From the NCBI GenBank assembly GCA_003646055.1, contig QNDZ01000050.1, positions 1-9,934 of the forward strand: a stretch of 9,934 bases of DNA. Reading direction: 5' to 3'. Numbering within the stretch: position 1 is the stretch's first letter; each line of letters begins with the position of its first letter. The position numbers and the translations under genes were made by a program. This stretch comes from a bacterium. Lineage in GTDB: Bacteria > Hydrothermota > UBA3072 > B12-G15. This document shows, in pieces, positions 6,810 through 9,934 of the stretch. A model generated the notes under the pieces. It saw only the letters and a program-made list of their open reading frames with translations. It was not told the DNA's origin and did not search any database.

Positions 6810-7919
6810 ATGGGTTTTATGCTTTTATTCATAACCATGGCACAACTTGATATGGTACATCATCAGGTAATAAGGAGTGGTTCAGGAACAAAATCCATTG
6901 TGATAAGCCCTGATGGAGAAAGGGTTTATGCCCAGAATCTTGAGGATATGAGTGTGTATGAGTTTGACAGAAAATCACGGAAACTTTTAAGGATTCTGAG
7001 ATTCAAAAAAACACCTGGTAAAGGGTATAATTACAGGAAAAAGATATGGATAAATTCTTATCAGGAAAAGCCTGTTGAGGCATGCTTCACCCATAATGGG
7101 AGATTCCTCTGGATATCATTACACAATGCTGGTGGGGTGGTTGTCTGGGATTTAAAGGATACACTTAAACCAATAGAAAATTATCCCCACAAAAGGGTTT
7201 CTCTGAAATACATGGAAACAGATTATGTAAAAACAGGTGACCTTTTATTTATTGAAACAGGTAAAACACCCAAAGTCATTGAAAAGTCAAGGGATGGAAA
7301 GTATCTGTTTGTCGCAAACTGGCATTCAAACAATGTATCCGTGATTGATATATCTGCTGAAGACCCCTTCACTTGGAAAAAAATCACAGATATTCCAACT
7401 GGTAGAATACCCAGGGGTATTGCCGTATCAATGGACAATAAACTTCTATATATTGCTGAGATGAGCAGTGACCTTATCAGGATTGTTGAGATGGGCACAT
7501 GGAAAACAACTGGATTTATCCATGCAGGTGTAAATCCCAGACATCTGGTTATAAAGGATAACTATCTATACGCATCAATTAATATAGGCGGGAAGGTGGC
7601 TAAGATTGACCTTAAAGCAGGTAAGGTGATAAAAAGTTCAAAAACTGGAAGGCTTGCAAGAACCCTGACAATTTCACCGGATGGAAAATATGTGTTTGTT
7701 GTGAGTTACAGGGATAATATCCTTGATGTGTTCCAGGCAGATAACCTGAAAAGGTTATACAGATTGAAAACTGGATATGAACCAGTTGGCGTGGCAATTT
7801 ATCAGGATGGAAACACAATAGAAGCATGGGTCTCCTGCTATTCAGGTAGAATTGACATCTTCACCTTCATAAGGACGGAGGTTGACTCTATGACACCTTC
7901 CACTATAATAGAAAAATGA
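6810..7919 (+). CDS. YVTN/cytochrome D1-type beta-propeller protein, 3' end remodelled by a RAYT insertion
   Basis: This 369-residue protein has repeated four-stranded blades marked by SPDGERVYAQ, SRDGKYLFVANWHSNNVSVI, SMDNKLLYIAEMSSDLIRI and SPDGKYVFVVSYRDNILDVF, typical of YVTN/lactonase-like propellers of about seven blades. These are usually secreted or periplasmic binding or redox-associated proteins. Here the N-terminus MGFMLLFITMAQ is only a short hydrophobic stretch, a marginal signal peptide. The ATG at 6810 follows AAGGAGG; an in-frame ATG at 6819 is an alternative. From about residue 355 (RTEVDSMTPSTIIEK) the coding sequence lies within the transposon end (7873 onward), so this tail is probably not native. 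The stop TGA overlaps the transposase ATG (ATGA, 7916-7919). Arginine is almost always AGA/AGG, unlike the transposase. The ligand and role are unknown. Confidence 0.85.
   Translation: MGFMLLFITMAQLDMVHHQVIRSGSGTKSIVISPDGERVYAQNLEDMSVYEFDRKSRKLLRILRFKKTPGKGYNYRKKIWINSYQEKPVEACFTHNGRFLWISLHNAGGVVVWDLKDTLKPIENYPHKRVSLKYMETDYVKTGDLLFIETGKTPKVIEKSRDGKYLFVANWHSNNVSVIDISAEDPFTWKKITDIPTGRIPRGIAVSMDNKLLYIAEMSSDLIRIVEMGTWKTTGFIHAGVNPRHLVIKDNYLYASINIGGKVAKIDLKAGKVIKSSKTGRLARTLTISPDGKYVFVVSYRDNILDVFQADNLKRLYRLKTGYEPVGVAIYQDGNTIEAWVSCYSGRIDIFTFIRTEVDSMTPSTIIEK
7873..7897 (+). repeat. Left 25-bp inverted repeat of the RAYT unit
   Basis: This is the exact reverse complement of 8815-8839, starting GGACGGAGGTTGACT and ending ATGACACC. 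Identity stops at both edges (A at 7872 and T at 7898 do not pair). It contains the -35 box of the transposase promoter and encodes residues of the propeller tail. Confidence 0.95.
7882..7909 (+). promoter_or_regulatory. Promoter of the RAYT gene (leaderless)
   Basis: TTGACT (7882-7887), a 16-base spacer and TATAAT (7904-7909) are followed by AGAAAA and ATG at 7916. The expected start base is the A of that ATG. There is no ribosome site. The arrangement is base-for-base the same in spacing as the M23 operon promoter. Confidence 0.75.
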
Positions 7920-8824
7920 GAAGTTCAAGGGTAACCTACGAAGGAGCATATCATCATGTCATGTCCCGGGGCTTAAGAGGCGAATTTATCTTTTTCGGGA
8001 AGAAAACAAAAGAATACTTTTTAAATCTTCTAAGAGAATCTGTAAAAAAGTACCGCATAAGACTATTGGCTTACACTATTCTTGACAACCATTACCATTT
8101 AATCCTTCAAAACTCCTCCGGACGATTGAGTGATTTTATGCGTTATCTCAACGGAACCTATGCTATTTATTATAGGAAGCAACATGGTGGAATTGGGTAT
8201 GTATTTCAGAACAGGTTTCTCTCCACCTTAATTCAGAAAGAAAACTATTTAACAACCGCTATAATATATGTACTCCTTAATCCGGTAAGGGCTGGTATTG
8301 TATATAATCCCTATAATTATCCATGGACAAGCCTGGGCATATATTTCAGAGATGAAAACTTTGATTTCGTTGATAACGAATTCGTCGAGAGCATCTATGG
8401 AAGCGAGACTCAGTTCCAAACAATGCTTAAGGAATGGCTTTTAACGGATAAAAAACTAAAACCTGTAAAAACTCGCTTTGGCTTTATTCTGGGAAATTCA
8501 GGGTTTGAAACAGAGATAGAAAAGAACTTTAACAGAAGAAAGCAAGTAGAAACTTCTATGCGTAAAAGGAGACAGGATTTCATTATGAGACCAGTTGAAG
8601 ATGTTATAAATGATTTTGAAAAACAGTATGGTATAAAGATAGAACAAATTAATCCCAATACCATGAAAGGGAAAGAGTTACGTAACAAACTTCTTGTATT
8701 ATTAAAGGATGAAGCAGGAATGAAGTATTCTGAGATTATTAAACTTGCTCCGTATCGCACGTTAAAATACTCTTCCCTGGCGAAAATATATATAAGGACT
8801 AAGGAGAAAAGCAGGGTGTCATAG
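7916..8824 (+). CDS. REP-associated tyrosine transposase (RAYT, Y1_Tnp / TnpA_REP)
   Basis: This 302-residue HUH endonuclease cuts and rejoins single-stranded DNA at hairpin (REP) sequences. The N-terminal YEGAYHHVMSRGLRGEFIF matches the RAYT start signature. The metal-binding HUH motif is His59-Tyr60-His61 in LDNHYHLILQ. The catalytic tyrosine is most likely Tyr118 in AIIYVLLNPVRAG, the family's YxxxNPVRA box. A helical C-terminal region (about 205-302), with KGKELRNKLLVLL and GMKYSEIIKLAPYRTLKYSS, looks like the DnaA/HTH-like DNA-binding tail seen in some RAYT groups. All key residues are intact, so it may be active. Roughly a third of its arginines are CGN codons, against about one in twenty-three in the propeller gene, fitting an acquired gene. 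Its last bases lie in the right inverted repeat. The RAYT subgroup is not determined. Confidence 0.93.
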   Translation: MRSSRVTYEGAYHHVMSRGLRGEFIFFGKKTKEYFLNLLRESVKKYRIRLLAYTILDNHYHLILQNSSGRLSDFMRYLNGTYAIYYRKQHGGIGYVFQNRFLSTLIQKENYLTTAIIYVLLNPVRAGIVYNPYNYPWTSLGIYFRDENFDFVDNEFVESIYGSETQFQTMLKEWLLTDKKLKPVKTRFGFILGNSGFETEIEKNFNRRKQVETSMRKRRQDFIMRPVEDVINDFEKQYGIKIEQINPNTMKGKELRNKLLVLLKDEAGMKYSEIIKLAPYRTLKYSSLAKIYIRTKEKSRVS

Positions 8825-8839
8825 AGTCAACCTCCGTCC
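8815..8839 (-). repeat. Right 25-bp inverted repeat of the RAYT unit
   Basis: This is the perfect inverse of 7873-7897. It covers the last ten coding bases of the transposase (including the TAG stop at 8822-8824) and runs into the REP-like palindrome. Confidence 0.95.
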
Positions 8840-8864
8840 CTCAGGAGGGCGGGAGGGGTTGACT
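8825..8864. repeat. REP-like imperfect palindrome (hairpin) at the right end of the RAYT unit
   Basis: AGTCAACC (8825-8832) pairs with GGTTGACT (8857-8864), TCC (8833-8835) with GGA (8852-8854), and CCCT (8838-8841) with AGGG (8846-8849) around a CAGG tetraloop. A GT/CG internal mismatch and a 2-base GG bulge interrupt the stem. Stem interruptions of this kind are characteristic of REP hairpins recognised by RAYT proteins. No T tract follows, so it is not an intrinsic terminator. The right strand also carries GGAGGGCGGGAGGGG (8844-8858). Confidence 0.75.
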
Positions 8865-8886
8865 AAAGATTTAAGGGTGTTAATCT
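8859..8886 (+). promoter_or_regulatory. Possible weak promoter reading out of the RAYT unit
   Basis: TTGACT (8859-8864, the outer arm of the hairpin), a 16-base spacer and TAATCT (8881-8886) precede the small cysteine-rich gene, with a predicted start near 8893. The -10 box matches consensus at only three positions, so activity is uncertain. Confidence 0.35.
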
Positions 8887-8909
8887 TTGACAAAAAGGAG
8901 GCTATATGA
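8865..8909 (+). pseudogene. Possible detached 3' end of the beta-propeller gene
   Basis: This frame reads KDLRVLIFDKKEAI and stops at TGA (8907-8909), overlapping the ATG at 8906. It is the only one of the three plus frames that stays open here. It is in phase with the propeller frame if 7873-8864 is removed. The peptide looks like a closing beta strand. The call is inference from phase and overlap. Confidence 0.4.
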
Positions 8910-9118
8910 ACAAAGAACTTCTGAAGTTAAAAATAAAGGCCTTAAACTCCCTTGGAGAAGCCATACTTGCTGCAAAGGACGTGCTTGAGGCAGTAAAAGG
9001 GGTTGAAGACCAGGAAAAGATTCAGTGTTACAGGGAACACATAGATAAACTTGAGGAACTCTACGAGGAGTGCCTTGAGTGCTGCCTTGAGGCATGCATG
9101 GAGCCTAAGGAAGAATAA
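8906..9118 (+). CDS. Small cysteine-rich helical protein
   Basis: The 70-residue product is not recognised as a known family. It has a strong ribosome site, AAGGAGG (8895-8901), 4 bases before the ATG. The sequence is one or two long charged amphipathic helices (LLKLKIKALNSLGEAI, KDVLEAVKGVE). It ends in a cysteine cluster EECLECCLEAC: Cys56, 59, 60 and 64, with a further Cys41. The C-x2-C-C-x3-C spacing puts the cysteines on one helical face, which could bind a metal or form disulfides, but this is inference. The stop lies 14 bases inside the convergent NifX-type gene. Bases 8865-8909 upstream contain an open frame ending in ATGA at this start, probably the detached native tail of the propeller gene. 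The overlap suggests the two genes were once co-transcribed. Confidence 0.75.
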   Translation: MNKELLKLKIKALNSLGEAILAAKDVLEAVKGVEDQEKIQCYREHIDKLEELYEECLECCLEACMEPKEE

Positions 9119-9491
9119 TAATCTTTTTTTCCTGGTTTTTTAACTCTTCCTTGATTTCTCCCATGCGGTTTGCCAGATGATTTAATGCTGGCTCAATCTC
9201 CTTAATATTGGAGAGAACAGGTACAAAGTTCTTCCTTATTCTCTTTATGTTTGGACCAAACTGGATATTTATCAGGACATCCACAAATTCCTTTTTCATA
9301 ATCTCCATTATTCCCTTTGCCTTCTCAGGGTCTCCGTGCATCCTTTCCTCTGGTGCTGTATTCTCTATTCTCTCCGCCACACTGTACCTGCCGTCCTCCT
9401 CCATCTCATAGATAAGGTAGTACGGTGCATCACCAAAATGACCATGGTAAAAGTGTACATCATCATCTGTTGCACAAGCAATCCTTATCAT
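9105..9491 (-). CDS. NifX/NifB-type (dinitrogenase Fe-Mo cofactor family, PF02579) protein
   Basis: This 128-residue protein starts MIRIACATDDD and has the family hallmark HFGDAPYYLIYE (18-29), the region that contacts metal clusters in NifX/NafY relatives. RMHGDPEKAKGIMEIM and DVLINIQFGPNI follow, where the Rossmann-like ribonuclease-H-type fold continues. A charged helical tail (MGEIKEELKNQEKK) ends the protein. Many members occur in organisms without nitrogenase and have no proven role, so nitrogen fixation should not be inferred. The ATG at 9491 overlaps the stop of the upstream amylase gene by 4 bases (ATGA), with GGAGGAG immediately upstream, so the two are co-transcribed. At the other end it overlaps the convergent cysteine-rich gene by 14 bases, and no terminator is visible on this strand. 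Family assignment is fairly sure; the function is unknown. Confidence 0.85.
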   Translation of the reverse strand: MIRIACATDDDVHFYHGHFGDAPYYLIYEMEEDGRYSVAERIENTAPEERMHGDPEKAKGIMEIMKKEFVDVLINIQFGPNIKRIRKNFVPVLSNIKEIEPALNHLANRMGEIKEELKNQEKKIIILP

Positions 9492-9934
9492 ATCTCCTCC
9501 ATTCTATACCCTTCACCGGGTATGGTTAATTTTATATGTTTACCCGTGAATGGGTCTTTGAATCCCACAACAATATCCTTCTCACCCCTGTTGAACCCAC
9601 ACACAACCTTCTCGGAAAAGTACTTTTTCATATATACCATGTATTCATTCCCTGCCTTTATGGGTACCACCCTTCCAAATCTTAAGGCCCTGCTCTTCCT
9701 TCTTAAACCTGCGAGTTTCTTCACCTCTTTGAGAAGCAGTTCCTCATCAGAATCATGTTTAAACCTCATCATCCTTCTGTTATCAGGGTCTCCAGCACCT
9801 GGAAGCCCTATCTCATCACCATAGTAAATCATTGGAAGTCCTGGCAGGGAGTAGAGGATGGCAAACCCTATCTTCATAAGGTGATAGGATTTTTTCTCAG
9901 GCTTTCCGGGAGGGGATACAAAGGCAAGTTCCTT
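9488..9934 (-). CDS. GH13 alpha-amylase-family glycosidase, C-terminal part (5' end outside window)
   Basis: The frame is open to the window edge, giving 148 visible residues; the ATG at 9877 is internal. ILYSLPGLPMIYYGDEIG and LPGAGDPDNRRMMRF match the last conserved block of the GH13 (beta/alpha)8 barrel, in which GxPxIYYGxExG is followed by the DPxNRRxM stretch, as in maltogenic and cyclomaltodextrin-type amylases. Next come a helix (EELLLKEVKKLAGLRRKSRAL) and the C-terminal beta-sandwich (YMVYMKKYFSEKVVCGFNRG). The catalytic Asp/Glu residues lie upstream, outside the window. The family hydrolyses or transfers alpha-1,4/1,6-glucan bonds. Its stop overlaps the start of the NifX-type gene by 4 bases. 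The visible part looks intact. The subfamily and secretion cannot be judged from this end. Confidence 0.92.
   Translation of the reverse strand, partial: KELAFVSPPGKPEKKSYHLMKIGFAILYSLPGLPMIYYGDEIGLPGAGDPDNRRMMRFKHDSDEELLLKEVKKLAGLRRKSRALRFGRVVPIKAGNEYMVYMKKYFSEKVVCGFNRGEKDIVVGFKDPFTGKHIKLTIPGEGYRMEEI

Larger units (their letters stand above)
7873..8864 (+). mobile_element. RAYT (IS200-like HUH transposase) unit with inverted-repeat ends
   Basis: A single transposase gene is bracketed by a 25-bp perfect inverted repeat (7873-7897 and 8815-8839). The right copy is part of a 40-bp imperfect palindrome (8825-8864). The left end lies inside the 3' coding region of the propeller gene, and the right end comes just before the ribosome site of the next gene. 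The outer right arm (ending GGGGTTGACT) is an imperfect direct copy of the left end (GGACGGAGGTTGACT). The limits are inferred from repeat symmetry and from the frame that is restored if 7873-8864 is removed; the right limit could instead be 8839. Confidence 0.7.

Noticed and set aside
7862..7876. Left-end hairpin CCTT-CAT-AAGG as an IS200-type left end
   Set aside because: The stem is only four pairs and lies mostly in native propeller coding sequence.
7873..8864. CRISPR or classic DDE insertion sequence with target duplication
   Set aside because: There are only two inverted copies, no spacer array, no flanking short direct duplication, and the transposase is of the HUH tyrosine type.
8887..8892. 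TTGACA as the -35 of a promoter for the cysteine-rich gene
   Set aside because: A matching -10 would fall inside the coding region, past the ATG, and none is seen there.
9107..9152. AAGGAAGA / TCTTCCTT inverted repeat as a terminator between the convergent genes
   Set aside because: The loop is 30 bases long, the stem is AT-rich, and no T tract follows it in the correct place on either strand.
9208..9824. Plus-strand open frames opposite the NifX-type and amylase genes
   Set aside because: Clear family motifs lie on the minus strand; these are antisense shadows.

Overview
The window looks bacterial, about 40% GC, and gene-dense, with short intergenic gaps, strong AGGAGG-type ribosome sites and AGA/AGG as the usual arginine codons. 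A Por-type (T9SS-like) C-terminal tail, Lys/Glu-rich proteins and the codon habits would fit a thermophilic candidate phylum of the WOR-3/Hydrothermae kind. That placement is inference and is not proven by any single gene.

Layout. (i) Positions 2-844 hold the 3' end of a plus-strand TPR-type protein. It converges, with a 3-base gap, on a secreted or surface-type protein (848-2386, minus strand) made of two related Rossmann-like modules plus a sorting-type tail. The terminator of that minus-strand gene lies inside the end of the TPR gene. (ii) Positions 2387-2642 are non-coding and carry the promoter of the 848-2386 gene and the terminator of the next operon. (iii) Positions 2643-6705 form a tight five-gene minus-strand operon: M23 endopeptidase, tRNA-dihydrouridine synthase, two CbiO/EcfA-like ABC ATPases and a HAD-IIA phosphatase-like protein. 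Every junction overlaps by a few bases. (iv) Positions 6706-6809 hold two back-to-back consensus promoters serving the operon and a YVTN-type beta-propeller gene (6810-7919). (v) Positions 7873-8864 are a REP-associated tyrosine transposase (RAYT) unit bounded by a 25-bp perfect inverted repeat and a REP-like hairpin, inserted at the 3' end of the propeller gene. (vi) Next come a small cysteine-rich helical protein (8906-9118), a NifX/NifB-type (PF02579) protein (9105-9491, minus) and the C-terminal part of a GH13 alpha-amylase-family enzyme (9488 to the window end, minus).

Most notable points. The RAYT unit carries its own promoter, and its start codon lies exactly 7 bases after the -10 box, predicting a leaderless mRNA. 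The M23 operon shows the same arrangement. All four clear promoters have 16-bp spacers. Removing 7873-8864 in silico restores a longer propeller reading frame whose stop would overlap the start of the cysteine-rich gene (ATGA), which suggests the transposon split an older two-gene operon. The two ABC ATPases have substitutions that both fall in the same composite ATP site (Tyr in the signature of one, Gln for the switch His of the other), predicting an asymmetric heterodimer. No CRISPR array, rRNA or tRNA gene was seen.
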